64,000 nt of DNA from Chitinophagaceae bacterium (GTDB lineage: Bacteria > Bacteroidota > Bacteroidia > Chitinophagales > Chitinophagaceae), in contig JADKIE010000002.1 of the NCBI GenBank assembly GCA_016721385.1, forward strand, positions 62,001 to 126,000, read 5' to 3'. The position numbers were made by a program, and so were the translations under genes. Positions within the stretch are counted from its first letter, which is position 1. Each line of letters starts with the position of its first letter. This document shows positions 36,923 through 47,700 of this stretch, in pieces. The notes beneath the pieces were generated by a model, which worked only from the letters and a program-made list of their open reading frames with translations, did not search any database and had not been told where the DNA came from.

Positions 36923-39265
36923 ATGAGTAAAGAATTACTAAAACAACAAGCCTTAGAATATCATGCTAAAGGAAGGCCGGGAAAAATAGAAGTAATACCT
37001 ACCAAAGAAGCCAAAACGCAAAGAGATTTATCGTTGGCATATTCGCCGGGTGTGGCTGCACCTTGTTTGGAAATTGAAGCCAACCCCGATGATGTTTATA
37101 AATACACTGCTAAAGGAAATTTAGTTGGTGTAATTAGTAATGGTACAGCAGTACTTGGGCTGGGAAATATTGGCCCTGCTGCCGGAAAACCAGTTATGGA
37201 AGGCAAGGGTGTATTGTTTAAAATATTTGCAGATATTGATGTGTTTGATATTGAAATAAATGAAACTGATCCTGAAAAATTTGTACAAATTGTACAATCG
37301 CTGGAGCCAACTTTTGGCGGTATTAATTTAGAAGATATTAAAGCCCCCGAGTGTTTTTACATTGAGCAAGAGTTGAAAAAGCGTTGCAAAATTCCGATAA
37401 TGCATGATGACCAGCATGGTACTGCAATTATTTCGGCAGCGGCATTATTAAACGCCGTTGAATTACAAAAAAAGAAAATAAACAAAATAAAAATTGTTGT
37501 TAATGGTGCAGGCGCTGCTGCAGTGTCGTGTATGCGTTTGTATATAAGCCTTGGCGCTACAAAAGAAAATATAAAAGTATACGATAGCAAAGGATTAATA
37601 CATGCCGGCCGAACAGATTTAGATGAAATTAAAAAGAGCTTTATTTCATCCTCAAAAGATCTTACGCTTGTAGATGGCATGAAAGATGCCGATGTATTTA
37701 TTGGCTTAAGTAAAGGAAATGTAGTTACTCCGGAAATGGTAAAATCTATGGCCAAAAACCCTATCATTTTTGCCTTGGCAAATCCTGATCCCGAAATTGC
37801 TTATGACGATGCAATGGCTGTTAGAAAAGATTTAATAATGGCAACCGGAAGAAGCGATTATCCTAATCAGGTAAACAATGTTTTAGGTTTTCCATATATA
37901 TTTAGAGGTGCTTTGGATGTAAGAGCTACTCAAATAAACGAAGAAATGAAACTAGCTGCAGTAAAGGCTTTAGCAGAACTTACCAAAACTCCTGTGCCGG
38001 ATATTGTAAACTTAGCATACAACGAAAAAAGTATATCATTTGGCCCAACATACATTATTCCAAAACCTGTAGATCCTCGTTTATTGGCTACTGTAGCACC
38101 GGCCGTTGCAAAAGCTGCAATGGATAGTGGTGTAGCAAAATACCCTATTGCCAACTGGGATAATTATGAATTAGAACTTAATAAACGTTTGGGTTTAGAT
38201 AACCAACTAAGTCGTGTAATTGGTAATAAAGCCCGTAAAGATCCTAAGAGAGTTGTATTTGCCGATGCCGAAAATTTAAAAATATTAAAAGTAGCTCAGC
38301 TTGTACAAGAAGATGGTGTAGGTTATCCGATATTGTTGGGTAATGTAGAAAAAATATTGGCATTGGCTGAGGAAAACGGAATTGATTTGGACGATATGCC
38401 AATTATTGATCCTAAGGCAGATATTACAGAAGATATCAGAAAAAAATATGGCGAAATGTTCTTTAAAAAACGCCAACGCAGAGGAATAAATAAATACGAG
38501 GCGTATAAAGTAATGAAAGATCGTAATTACTTTGGTTGTATGATGGTGGAAAATGGCGAAGCCGATTGTATGATTAGTGGTTTAAGTCGAAACTATCCGG
38601 ATACCATACGCCCTGCAATTGAAGTAATTGGTACAGAGGAAGGTGTTAAAAAAATTGCCGGCATGTACATCATGTTTACCAAACGTGGCCCATTATTTTT
38701 AGCCGATACCACTGTAAACTTTAACCCAACTGCCGAAGAGTTGGCAGAAATTACATTGTTAGTTGCCAAAGAAGTTGCCCACTTTAATATTAAGCCACGT
38801 ATTGCCATGCTATCTTACTCAAACTTTGGAAGCAGCAACAGCCCCGAAGCCAATTTGGTAAGTAAAGCAAGAGAAATAGTAAAAGCCAAAGAACCAAAAT
38901 TGGTATGCGATGGAGAGGTGCAAGGTATTTTAGCCTTTAACAAAGAAGTATTAAAAGAAAATTATCCTTTTACCGAATTGTTGGATGGAGAAGTAAACAC
39001 ACTTATTTTCCCCAACTTAGCTGCAGGTAATATTGCCTATAATTTATTGCAGGAAGTGGGTGGTGCCGATTCTATTGGCCCGGTTTTGCTTGGTTTAAAA
39101 AAGCCTGTTCATGTATTGCAATTGGGCAGTTCAATAAGATCTATATTTAACATGGTTTTAATAGCCGTTGTAGCTGCTCAAATAAAAAGCGCAACCAATA
39201 CACAGGAAGAAGTTAAAAAAAGTAAATGGTGGAAAGGTTTTAAAAAAAAATCGCATGACATGTAA
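36923..39265 (+). CDS. maeB: NADP-dependent malic enzyme with phosphotransacetylase-like domain
   Basis: 780 residues, intact. The N-terminal malic domain has the Tyr-Ser start YSPGVAAPC and IMHDDQHGTAIISAAALLNA with the metal ligands. The NAD(P) fold has VVNGAGAAAVSC. From about residue 430 a phosphotransacetylase-like domain follows (FADAENLKILKVAQ; GEVQGILAFN; LLQEVGGADSIGPVLLGLKKPVHVLQLG), usually regulatory (acetyl-CoA binding). Catalyses oxidative decarboxylation of malate to pyruvate, making NADPH. An RBS-like region precedes ATG 36923. Neighbours give no pathway link. Confidence 0.93.
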   Translation: MSKELLKQQALEYHAKGRPGKIEVIPTKEAKTQRDLSLAYSPGVAAPCLEIEANPDDVYKYTAKGNLVGVISNGTAVLGLGNIGPAAGKPVMEGKGVLFKIFADIDVFDIEINETDPEKFVQIVQSLEPTFGGINLEDIKAPECFYIEQELKKRCKIPIMHDDQHGTAIISAAALLNAVELQKKKINKIKIVVNGAGAAAVSCMRLYISLGATKENIKVYDSKGLIHAGRTDLDEIKKSFISSSKDLTLVDGMKDADVFIGLSKGNVVTPEMVKSMAKNPIIFALANPDPEIAYDDAMAVRKDLIMATGRSDYPNQVNNVLGFPYIFRGALDVRATQINEEMKLAAVKALAELTKTPVPDIVNLAYNEKSISFGPTYIIPKPVDPRLLATVAPAVAKAAMDSGVAKYPIANWDNYELELNKRLGLDNQLSRVIGNKARKDPKRVVFADAENLKILKVAQLVQEDGVGYPILLGNVEKILALAEENGIDLDDMPIIDPKADITEDIRKKYGEMFFKKRQRRGINKYEAYKVMKDRNYFGCMMVENGEADCMISGLSRNYPDTIRPAIEVIGTEEGVKKIAGMYIMFTKRGPLFLADTTVNFNPTAEELAEITLLVAKEVAHFNIKPRIAMLSYSNFGSSNSPEANLVSKAREIVKAKEPKLVCDGEVQGILAFNKEVLKENYPFTELLDGEVNTLIFPNLAAGNIAYNLLQEVGGADSIGPVLLGLKKPVHVLQLGSSIRSIFNMVLIAVVAAQIKSATNTQEEVKKSKWWKGFKKKSHDM

Positions 39266-39334
39266 TTAAAGGTTTTTAAAATTTAAATTTCTTCTGTTTT
39301 ACATTAACAAAAATATAGAATCAATAAAAGTTCA

Positions 39335-40072
39335 ATGACACTTTTTTCTCACTTTGGCAAGTATCTTTTAATGCTTAAAGGCATGTTTTCCAAACCGGAA
39401 AACATGCGTTTATATTGGAAAGAGTTTATGCATCAATGTGCAGAAATAGGTATAGGTGCTTTAGGTATTGTAGCAATAATTTCTGTATTTATGGGTGCGG
39501 TAAGTGCTGTACAAACTGCCTATCAGCTGGTAAGCCCGTTAATACCAAAATCTACCATTGCACAAATTGTAAGAGATACCGTTATTCTGGAATTTGCACC
39601 TACCTTAGTTTGTATAGTTTTAGCAGGAGTAATAGGCAGTAAAATTGCCAGCGAATTAGGTAATATGAGGGTTAGTGAGCAAATAGACGCATTGGAAATA
39701 ATGGGCATAAACACAAAAGCATATTTAATTTTGCCTAAAATTGTAGCAGCCATTATTACAATACCAATGTTGGTAATTTTATCAATGGCTTTAGGTATTT
39801 ATGGTGGCCGTTTAGCTGGCGCAGCTTCGGGCATATTATCGAATGAAACGTACGACAGAGGGTTGCTGGAAAATTTTATACCATTTAATGTACGCTTTGC
39901 CATGTATAAAGCCGTAACCTTTGCATTTATTATAAGCAGTATTCCGGCATACTATGGATACTTTGTAAACGGAGGTGCATTAGAAATTGGCAGAAGTAGT
40001 ACAAAAAGTGTGGTAGTAAGCTGTATTATGATTTTATTTGCCGATTATATTTTAGCTGCTATTTTTCTGTAA
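39335..40072 (+). CDS. MlaE-family ABC transporter permease
   Basis: 245 residues with about five membrane spans and the MlaE patterns FMGAVSAVQTAYQL, REFAPTLV-like VILEFAPTLVCIVLAGVIGSKIASELGNMRVSEQIDALEIMGI and the terminal GIYGGRLAG..VTFAFIISSIPAYYGYFVNGGA. It forms the membrane channel that moves phospholipid between inner and outer membranes with an MlaF-type ATPase, which is two genes downstream. The gene between is a transglutaminase-like protein. No MlaD substrate-binding gene is next to it. Confidence 0.88.
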   Translation: MTLFSHFGKYLLMLKGMFSKPENMRLYWKEFMHQCAEIGIGALGIVAIISVFMGAVSAVQTAYQLVSPLIPKSTIAQIVRDTVILEFAPTLVCIVLAGVIGSKIASELGNMRVSEQIDALEIMGINTKAYLILPKIVAAIITIPMLVILSMALGIYGGRLAGAASGILSNETYDRGLLENFIPFNVRFAMYKAVTFAFIISSIPAYYGYFVNGGALEIGRSSTKSVVVSCIMILFADYILAAIFL

Positions 40073-40118
40073 AAATGAAGAATATTTTAATACAGGCATT
40101 TCGATAATCATTTATAAA

Positions 40119-41340
40119 ATGTTTTACAAAAATTTTTTTTTGGTTTTACTTATACTGGTTACTGCAGGTAATTTATGTATATACGTAAACAGAAATAATT
40201 ACAGTTTTGTTAAACAATCCACTTACGCCCAAATTTATCCCAATTACAATTTAAGTACCATAAAAAAATTTAATAAGATTAACGACTCCACACTCGAAGT
40301 AGTTTTAAACAAAACAAATAAGAAGCTAACCGACGAAAGCAAAATAATTAAATTGCAAAAAGGTGTTAATGCGTATAAAATAGCCGGCGCTTCATCTACC
40401 GATAGCATTACCATTGCGGTAGAATATTTTGCTACAGAAGATTATGCCAAACAAGGCAACAGTTTAAATGGCGGAATTACCATTTACAACACACCTTTAC
40501 CACAAGCAACTCAATTAACAGATTTATCAAAATGGAGAGATGATGAAATTACAGTATCACCGCAGGAAGAAGTGGCCTTAAAACAGCTTCTTAAAGACTC
40601 CATGGGTATTACAGAAAGTGAAAGCACAATAAATAAAGTAAAAAAAATTGGAACTTACCTGAGTTATAAATTAAGAAATGCAGCTGGCTTACCAACAGAC
40701 AGCTTACTCCGCTTATCTGTTTTTAACCAATATAAAAGTGGCTTAAACGGCGTTAAAATATGGTGTGGTAATTATGCCAATATTTTTAATTTGTTTGCAA
40801 AAAATGCAGGAATAAAAACTCGGTATGTAGAAATTAATAAAACAGTTAATGGCTTTGCCGGCACCTGCATATTTTTAACGAATACTATATTCCCGAGCAA
40901 AAAAAATGGGCTGCTATTGATTTACTTTATAACAATGTTTTTTATACCCGAAGTAATGGAGCTTTAATGAATGCTGTTGAAGTAAAAAATACAAATGAAG
41001 ACGATAGTACAGTACATGTAGCACAAGCAGTAGGCGATACTTTACTAAAATCAATTAATTTTAATAAATTAGAAAATAATTTTTTTTATACCTATAATTC
41101 AACCAAAGACTTAAAATTTTTCTTTCATTAGATTATAATGAGGGTAATAATTTTACAAAAAAAATTAAACGATATTTTTCAAAAAGATATTATTACGAGT
41201 TATATTCCGATACAGAATTAATAAACAACAATAAATTTTATTTTAAACAGCTTTTACTTTTATTACAACTAATTTTTACCGCAATATTTGCACTTGCATT
41301 TATAGCTAAATTTATAGCCCCAAAAAATGATAGAGTTTAA
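40119..41340 (+). CDS. Membrane-bound transglutaminase-like protein, frameshifted
   Basis: About 405 residues after repair of shifts near 40870 and 41120. One N-terminal span (KNFFLVLLILVTAGNLCIYV), a long extracytoplasmic region, then the transglutaminase-type core with Cys in VKIWCGNYANIFNLFAKNAG, His in HIFNEYY and Asp in AAIDLLYNNV. A final span (LLLLLQLIFTAIFALAFIAKFI) ends at TAA 41338-41340. The stop overlaps the MlaF-like start by 14 nt, tying it to the ABC transporter. It may act as a peptidase, amidase or cross-linker in the periplasm; activity is not known. Confidence 0.75.
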
Positions 41341-42136
41341 AAACATAAAAAAATCGTTTGACGATAAGGTGGTATTAGATGATGTAAGCCACATTATGGA
41401 AACAGGGAAATGCAACCTTATTATTGGAACAAGTGGTAGTGGCAAAACCGTTTTGCAAAAATGCTTAGTTGGCCTTTTTGAACCCAATAGCGGCGAAATT
41501 ATTTATGATGGTATAAGTTTTACAGACATGACTGAGGATGACCGAAAACAATTAAGGCAGCAAATAGGAATGCTGTTTCAGGGCAGCGCATTATTTGATA
41601 GTATGACGGTAGAACAAAACGTATTATTTCCGTTAGATATGTTTTCCAGGATGAGCCATAGCGATAAAATAAAACGTGTAAATGAAGTTTTAGCAAGGGT
41701 TAATTTAGTTGATGCAAATAAAAAATATCCTGCCGAAATAAGCGGTGGTATGAAAAAACGTGTAGGTATTGCCAGAGCAATTGTACTAAATCCTAAGTAT
41801 TTGTTTTGCGATGAACCCAATTCCGGCCTCGACCCACAAACTGCAATGGTAATTGATAAACTGATTATGGATATTACCAAAGAGTTTAACATGACAACTG
41901 TAATAAATACGCATGATATGAACAGTGTGATGGAAATTGGCGAAAATATTTTGTATATGTACCAAGGCCGAAAGGAATGGACAGGAAATAATAAAGAAAT
42001 AATTTTTAGCAAAAATGAGCGACTTAACAGCTTTATTTTTGCAAGCGAATTTTTACAAGATGCTAAAGACATGCGAATGCTTGAAGCAAAAGGGAAAATT
42101 AGTGATGATAGAAATATGGATGAATTGTTGAAATAA
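41327..42136 (+). CDS. MlaF-like ABC transporter ATP-binding protein
   Basis: 269 residues. Walker A GTSGSGKT (about residue 34-41), Q-loop LFQGSALFDSMTV, signature SGGMKKRVGIARAI, Walker B YLFCDEPNSGLDP and the H-loop INTHDMNSV. The pattern fits phospholipid-exporting MlaF ATPases, partner of the permease at 39335. The start overlaps the transglutaminase-like gene. The C-terminal extension (KDMRMLEAKGKISDDRN) is short. No mlaD/mlaC found downstream. Confidence 0.9.
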   Translation: MIEFKNIKKSFDDKVVLDDVSHIMETGKCNLIIGTSGSGKTVLQKCLVGLFEPNSGEIIYDGISFTDMTEDDRKQLRQQIGMLFQGSALFDSMTVEQNVLFPLDMFSRMSHSDKIKRVNEVLARVNLVDANKKYPAEISGGMKKRVGIARAIVLNPKYLFCDEPNSGLDPQTAMVIDKLIMDITKEFNMTTVINTHDMNSVMEIGENILYMYQGRKEWTGNNKEIIFSKNERLNSFIFASEFLQDAKDMRMLEAKGKISDDRNMDELLK

Positions 42137-42223
42137 AACTTGGTCTGACCATGAATATCAATAACACAAAATCGCTAAGCTTATCTCCGCTACGATAAAA
42201 GCCAAATCCCTGATTTACCGATG

Positions 42224-42283
42224 AACGTAGTGCGACGCCACCGAAGCCTCATTAAAGCTCAAATGCCTGTTACCAAAATATCC
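42224..42283 (+). repeat. Second copy of the short repeat element, upstream of sucD
   Basis: Shares GTGCGACGCCACC with 36833-36890, then GCTCAAATGCCTGTTACC against CAAATGCTGGTAACC. The stem is weaker than in the maeB copy. It lies before the sucD -7 box, so it is not in the sucD leader unless another start exists. Confidence 0.5.
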
Positions 42284-42306
42284 TTTTATCAATAACGCAT
42301 CTGCCC

Positions 42307-42314
42307 TATCTTTG
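42307..42314 (+). promoter_or_regulatory. Putative -7 box of sucD
   Basis: TATCTTTG fits TAnnTTTG, 40 nt upstream of sucD. Confidence 0.5.
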
Positions 42315-42353
42315 CACAATTCCAAATTCTTAATTTTAATTCCTAATTAAATT

Positions 42354-43229
42354 ATGTCAGTTTTAGTAAATAAATCTTCTAAAATAATTGTACAGGGCTT
42401 TACCGGTACAGAGGGCACTTTTCATGCCACCCAAATGATAGAATACGGTACAAATGTTGTTGGTGGTGTTACCCCCGGCAAAGGTGGTACAACGCATTTA
42501 GATAAACCTGTGTTTAATACGGTTGCCGATGCAGTTAAAATTGCCGGTGCCGATGTTAGTATAATTTTTGTGCCGCCGGCTTTTGCAGCCGATGCAATTA
42601 TGGAAGCAGCCGATGCTGGTATAGCTTTAGTGGTTTGTATTACCGAAGGTATTCCGGTACAGGATATGGTTAAAGTTAAAAATTATTTAGTAGGCAAAAA
42701 CACTCGTTTAATTGGCCCCAACTGCCCGGGTGTAATTACCGCCGAAGAATGTAAAGTGGGTATAATGCCCGGCTTTATTTTTAAGAAAGGAAGAATTGGT
42801 ATTGTATCTAAAAGCGGTACACTTACTTACGAAGCTGCCGATCAGGTAGCTAAAGCTGGTTTAGGTATTAGCACTGCAATTGGAATTGGTGGCGACCCAA
42901 TAATTGGTACAACCACAAAAGAAGCTGTTGAATTATTTATGAACGACCCGGAAACAGATGCCATAGTAATGATTGGCGAAATTGGTGGTGGTATGGAAGC
43001 AGAAGCTGCACAATACATAAAAAGTACAGGCAATAAAAAACCTGTTGTTGGTTTTATTGCTGGACAAACTGCTCCTCCGGGCCGCCGTATGGGTCATGCT
43101 GGTGCAATTGTTGGTGGTGCCGATGATACGGCTGCAGCCAAAATGAAAATTATGGTTGAGTGTGGCATTCATGTTGCCGCAAGCCCCGCCGATATTGGTA
43201 AAACAATGGCAGAGGCTTTAGCTAAATAA
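42354..43229 (+). CDS. sucD: Succinyl-CoA synthetase alpha subunit
   Basis: 291 residues, intact. CoA-binding GFTGTEGTFHATQMIEYGT, VGGVTPGKGGT, the GPNCPGVITAEECKVGIMP loop, SKSGTLTYEA, and the phosphohistidine region GFIAGQTAPPGRRMGHAGAIVGG with the active-site His in RRMGHAG. It forms the alpha half of the enzyme linking succinyl-CoA to ATP or GTP in the TCA cycle. The beta gene (sucC) is not adjacent. A clear terminator follows. Confidence 0.95.
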   Translation: MSVLVNKSSKIIVQGFTGTEGTFHATQMIEYGTNVVGGVTPGKGGTTHLDKPVFNTVADAVKIAGADVSIIFVPPAFAADAIMEAADAGIALVVCITEGIPVQDMVKVKNYLVGKNTRLIGPNCPGVITAEECKVGIMPGFIFKKGRIGIVSKSGTLTYEAADQVAKAGLGISTAIGIGGDPIIGTTTKEAVELFMNDPETDAIVMIGEIGGGMEAEAAQYIKSTGNKKPVVGFIAGQTAPPGRRMGHAGAIVGGADDTAAAKMKIMVECGIHVAASPADIGKTMAEALAK

Positions 43230-43252
43230 TTAATTATTTATCAATATTTTAT

Positions 43253-43280
43253 AGCCTGGCTTAAAAAGTCGGGCTTTTTT
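43253..43280 (+). terminator. Rho-independent terminator after sucD
   Basis: AGCCTGGCTT and AAGTCGGGCT (with G-U pairs) followed by a T run. Confidence 0.75.
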
Positions 43281-43383
43281 ATAGTATTTATACTACATAA
43301 TTTTTAAGCGTATATTCACTCAAATAAAATAGTATTTTTACTATGAAGTTTTTTACCCATATTTGCGTTTATAAACGTAAACC

Positions 43384-43643
43384 ATGATTATTATTGTAAA
43401 GCACAATATAAGCGATACACAAATTTTTGGGAAGCTGCACAGCGAACTTTACCTCTGTTACCTACAAGTGGTGTGCAACGATTAATACAAATGCTACCCA
43501 ACATTGATATGACAGAAATGACCTGTATTTGGGAAGCTACCACCATTGCATCGTTGGATGTTTTTTTTCGTCGTAAATTTTTTGACTGGAGCAATGAAAC
43601 GTACTATGAATTAAACTTGGCGCAAACAATAGGTTTTCCGTAA
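43384..43643 (+). CDS. Small conserved-looking protein, frameshifted
   Basis: ATG 43384 gives MIIIVKHNISDTQIF. One T missing from the run near 43423 restores WEAAQRTLPLLPTSGVQRLIQMLPNIDMTEMTCIWEA and ..SLDVFFRRKFFDWSNETYYEL, ending at TAA 43641-43643. About 86 residues, no signal peptide. No family recognised. Convergent with the DUF4476 gene, with a terminator between. Confidence 0.6.
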
Positions 43644-43655
43644 GTAAATTAAAAA

Positions 43656-43678
43656 GCCTCCGAAAAAATTCCGGAGGC
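43656..43678. terminator. Terminator hairpin between convergent genes
   Basis: GCCTCCG and CGGAGGC around a nine-base A/T loop, between 43384-43643 (+) and DUF4476 (-). Confidence 0.7.
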
Positions 43679-43705
43679 CTCCTTATATCAAAGTTAAAAA
43701 CCAGA

Positions 43706-44554
43706 TTAGCCCATATTTTGTGTGTACTGTATTAACGCTTGCTTGCTGCTGCTAAAACTAAAAGCATCATTAACCACATAATAGTTTTGCTTATCAATTG
43801 TGTTTTTGTATGCATACTTTGCAATAGCTAGTTTACTGCTTTCAAAACTAAATAACTGTACCATTTCTTTTATCTGGCTTGCAGTAAAATAATTACCCGT
43901 CATTGCCTGTTTAGCTATAGCTTGCTTGGCATCATCAAAATTTTCGTTTTGTATAGATTGCTTTAGTTGATAAAAAGCTTTGTCGTTCATTACGGCATTA
44001 TTATTCCAGCCATTGTTATTATTCCATCCGCCACTGTTACTATTGTTGTTCCAGCTTCCCTTATTATCATCGTCGCAATCATGGTTTTTATTTTTTTTAT
44101 GCCCTCTTCCTCTTTTTTCTTCACATTCATGTCCACGATGGCCACTGTTATTATTGTATGTTCCATTGTTTTGACCATTCCATCCGCCATTAGTACCACC
44201 GCCATTATATATTTGTTGTTCGTTTATTACAACGTTACCAAACATATTAAACGTTAAAGAGGTTTCGTAATTAGGTTTAAGATAAATCGTATTATCGTAC
44301 ACCAGTTTTTGGTTGTTACCACCAAAAATAGATGACGATTGCTTATAAATTTGTATTCGGTGATTGGCACTGTTTATATCACTTATGGTATATACATTAC
44401 CCATTTTGTAGTTGTTGCTAACCATATATCCATCAATCAATATCCGCAAACTTTGTTGATTATTTGTATTAATTACCAGCCTGGTGTTATCATACATGGC
44501 AAAAGTACTCAGGGAAAAAATCGCTGCTAGTACCAGTAAAGTTATCTTTTTCAT
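43706..44554 (-). CDS. DUF4476 domain protein, exported
   Basis: 282 residues from ATG 44554 (an in-frame ATG at 44578 is less likely because the signal peptide KKITLLVLAAIFSLSTFA follows 44554). The N-terminal domain is beta-rich (TRLVINTNNQQSLRILIDG). A long Asn/Gly/His-rich linker (GGWNNNNGWNN; residues ~120-190) includes a charged His/Lys/Asp patch. The C-terminal DUF4476 domain is DDAKQAIAKQAMTGNYFTASQIKEMVQLFSFESSKLAIAKYAYKNT. Likely periplasmic; the domain occurs widely in this phylum without a known function. Confidence 0.85.
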   Translation of the reverse strand: MKKITLLVLAAIFSLSTFAMYDNTRLVINTNNQQSLRILIDGYMVSNNYKMGNVYTISDINSANHRIQIYKQSSSIFGGNNQKLVYDNTIYLKPNYETSLTFNMFGNVVINEQQIYNGGGTNGGWNGQNNGTYNNNSGHRGHECEEKRGRGHKKNKNHDCDDDNKGSWNNNSNSGGWNNNNGWNNNAVMNDKAFYQLKQSIQNENFDDAKQAIAKQAMTGNYFTASQIKEMVQLFSFESSKLAIAKYAYKNTIDKQNYYVVNDAFSFSSSKQALIQYTQNMG

Positions 44555-44754
44555 TTTCGTCAATTTAAGAGTGAACAATTTGTTTTAGTTAACTATTTCA
44601 ATACACATGCCATACTTCATTTTTAATTGATAAGAAAATGTTAATACAGTTCAGGCGCTTAAAATGGATTTAAGAACACCCAACACAGTTTATGAAAAAA
44701 AGAGAAGCATTGCATCCTACATCTATATTAAGTAACTTTATAAAAAATAGTACA

Positions 44755-47700
44755 ATGATTTTAAATAAATTAAAATTCTTACTCTGCATAATTGCTGTAT
44801 TTTTTAACTTTTCAATTTTTAGCCAAATAAAAATGAACGACTACGCCGCTCAATGGAAAAAAGTAGATGCCTTTGAAAAAAAAGGTTTAACTCAATCTGC
44901 CATTAAAGAAGTAATAGGTATTTACAACTTAGCCATAAAAGAAAATAATGATGCACAGCAAATAAAAGCATGCATGCATCAAATTAAATACAGAAATATG
45001 GTTGAAGAAGATGCCAACGAAAATAATATTTTTTTTGTTGATACATTAATTGCAAAAGCTAAAACCCCTGCAAAAAATATTTTACAAAGTATGCAGGCCG
45101 AAATGTTTTGGCAATACCTGCAAAATAACCGTTGGAAATTTAACGACAGAACAAAATTAACCGAAGAAAAAAGTAAAGACATAACTACATGGAGTTTAGA
45201 TAAACTGCATGAAACTATCAGTAAATTATACAAAACATCTATCAGTAATGAAGAAAAGTTAAAAACTACCAATTTAGATGGATTAGATGCAATTATTGTA
45301 AAAGGCATTAACACAAGGCAACTCAGGCCTACCCTTTACGATTTTTTAGCCCACCGTGCTTTAAGTTATTTTACAACCGGCGAAAGCGATTTAACAAAGC
45401 CTGCATACCAGTTTACTATAAACGATGATAAAGCTTTTGCGCCAGCCAACGACTTTGCAAAATATACTTTTAAAACAAAAGATACTGGTTCACTTTACTA
45501 CAATGCTATTTTGCTTTTTCAAAATTTATTGGCCTTTCATGCTGCCGACACTAAGCCAGATGCTTTGATAGATGTGGATTTACAACGTTTAATGTTTGTA
45601 AATAATTACGGCGTAATGCAGGGAAAAGAAAAGTTGTACGAAACAGCTTTAAAAAGCATAGAAGATAAATACCCAACAAATCCAATAACAGCAAGAGCCA
45701 TGTTTGCAAGGGCTCAAATTTATTATAACCGTGGGCAACAATACCAGCCATTAGGCAACACCGAAAATCAGTACGAAATAAAAAGATCAAAAGAATTATT
45801 AGATGCTACCATTGCAAAATTTCCTAAAAGCGAAGGCGCAATAAATGCACAAAATTTATTAACTACCATTTACAACCATCCCTAAATTTAAGCACCGAAA
45901 AAGTAAATGTTATTGACCAGCCCTTTAGAACACTGGTACAATATAAAATGTAAAAACAATTTATGTACGTTTGGTAAAACCAGCAGAGAAGAATTAAAAA
46001 ATATAGACCGTAGAGATTATAAAGCATATTGGCAAAAATTAACTGATTTAAAATCGATAAAATCATGGAGTGTTAACTTACCCGATCCGCAAGATTATCA
46101 GGCACACAGCACCGAAATTAAAATTGACGGCACAAGCAATGGAGTATATTTAATTTTAGCCAGCCCGGATGAAACATTTAAGCTATCTAAAAATATTATT
46201 GCTAAGCAGTTTACCTATATAAGCAACATCAGTTACATACATAATTCAAAAAATGAGTACTATGTTTTGCACAGAGATAACGGTCAACCATTAGCTAATA
46301 CACAAATACAAATTTGGGAAAGCCGTTACAATAACAGCAAAAATATTAATGAAGAAATAAAAGCCGAAACATATACAGCCGACAAAAATGGCATGTTTAC
46401 CTTAAAGAAAACAAACGAGTATCGCAATTTTTTATTACAAATGAAAACGGCATCCGATGAGTTGTTTATGGATGATAATAATTATGGCTACGCCGATTAT
46501 AATAGTTACGAAGAGCCGCAAAAATATAAATCGTTTATTTTTACTGACAGAAGCATTTACCGACCCAACCAAACCGTTTACTTTAAAGGAATTGTTATAA
46601 ATACTGATAAAGATGCTACTAAAAACAAAGTTGCTCCCAATTTTAAAACAACAGTAATTATTACCGATGTTAACGGGCAAAAAGTTACCGACTTTACATT
46701 AACTACAAACGACTATGGAAGTTACACAGGTAATTTTAAATTGCCCGATGGCTTATTAACCGGAGAGTTTACCATTGAAGATTCTGTAACAAATTCCACA
46801 ACCGATTTTAGTGTGGAAGAATACAAACGGCCGAAATTTTTTGTAGAAGTTGCCAAGCCAAAAGGTACATATAAAGTGTACGATAGTGTAAAAGTAACCG
46901 GTACTGCTAAAGGTTATGCCGGCAATTTAATTGATGGTGCAAATGTAAAATACCGTGTAGTGCGTAAAGTACGTTACCCAATTTGGTGGGATTGGGGTTG
47001 GTATCGTCGTGGCAATTTTGGTCGTAACGAAGAAGTAGAAATTACGAACGGCACGGCTACAACCGATGCTAAAGGAGAATTTAAAATAACCTTTAAAGCA
47101 CAACCAGATGAAAGTGTAGATAAAAAAAGTCAGCCTGCATTTTATTACGAAGTAAGCGCCGATGTTACTGATATAAATGGCGAAACCAGAAGCGGCGAAA
47201 CATCTGTAGCTGTATCGTACCAACTAATAAAATTAGATATTGCCGTGGCTGATAAATTAAATGCCGATAGTTTAAAAAGTATTTTAGTAAAAGCACCAAC
47301 ATAAATGATATTGAAGAAAAAACAACGGCTACAGTAACGCTACAAAAAGTAAAAGCGCCTAATAAAATTTTTAGAACAAGATATTGGCAACAACCCGATC
47401 AATTTGTAATGAGTAAGGATGAATTTTATACAATTTTCCCTTACGATATTTATAAAAATGAAAATGATATTAAAGTCTGCGATTTAGGCGAAACAGTTTA
47501 CAACAAAACAGACAGTACCAACCAACAATGGCCAATTACTAAATTAGCGGCAGGTTGGTACAAAGTAGTTGCAATTGCAAAAGATAAAAACGGCGAAGAA
47601 GTAAGAGCCGAAAAATATGTAGAAATCCTGAACGAACTAACGGATAAACAAATTAACCAGGCAATTTCTGTTATACCAAAGAGTACCAACCTACAACCTG

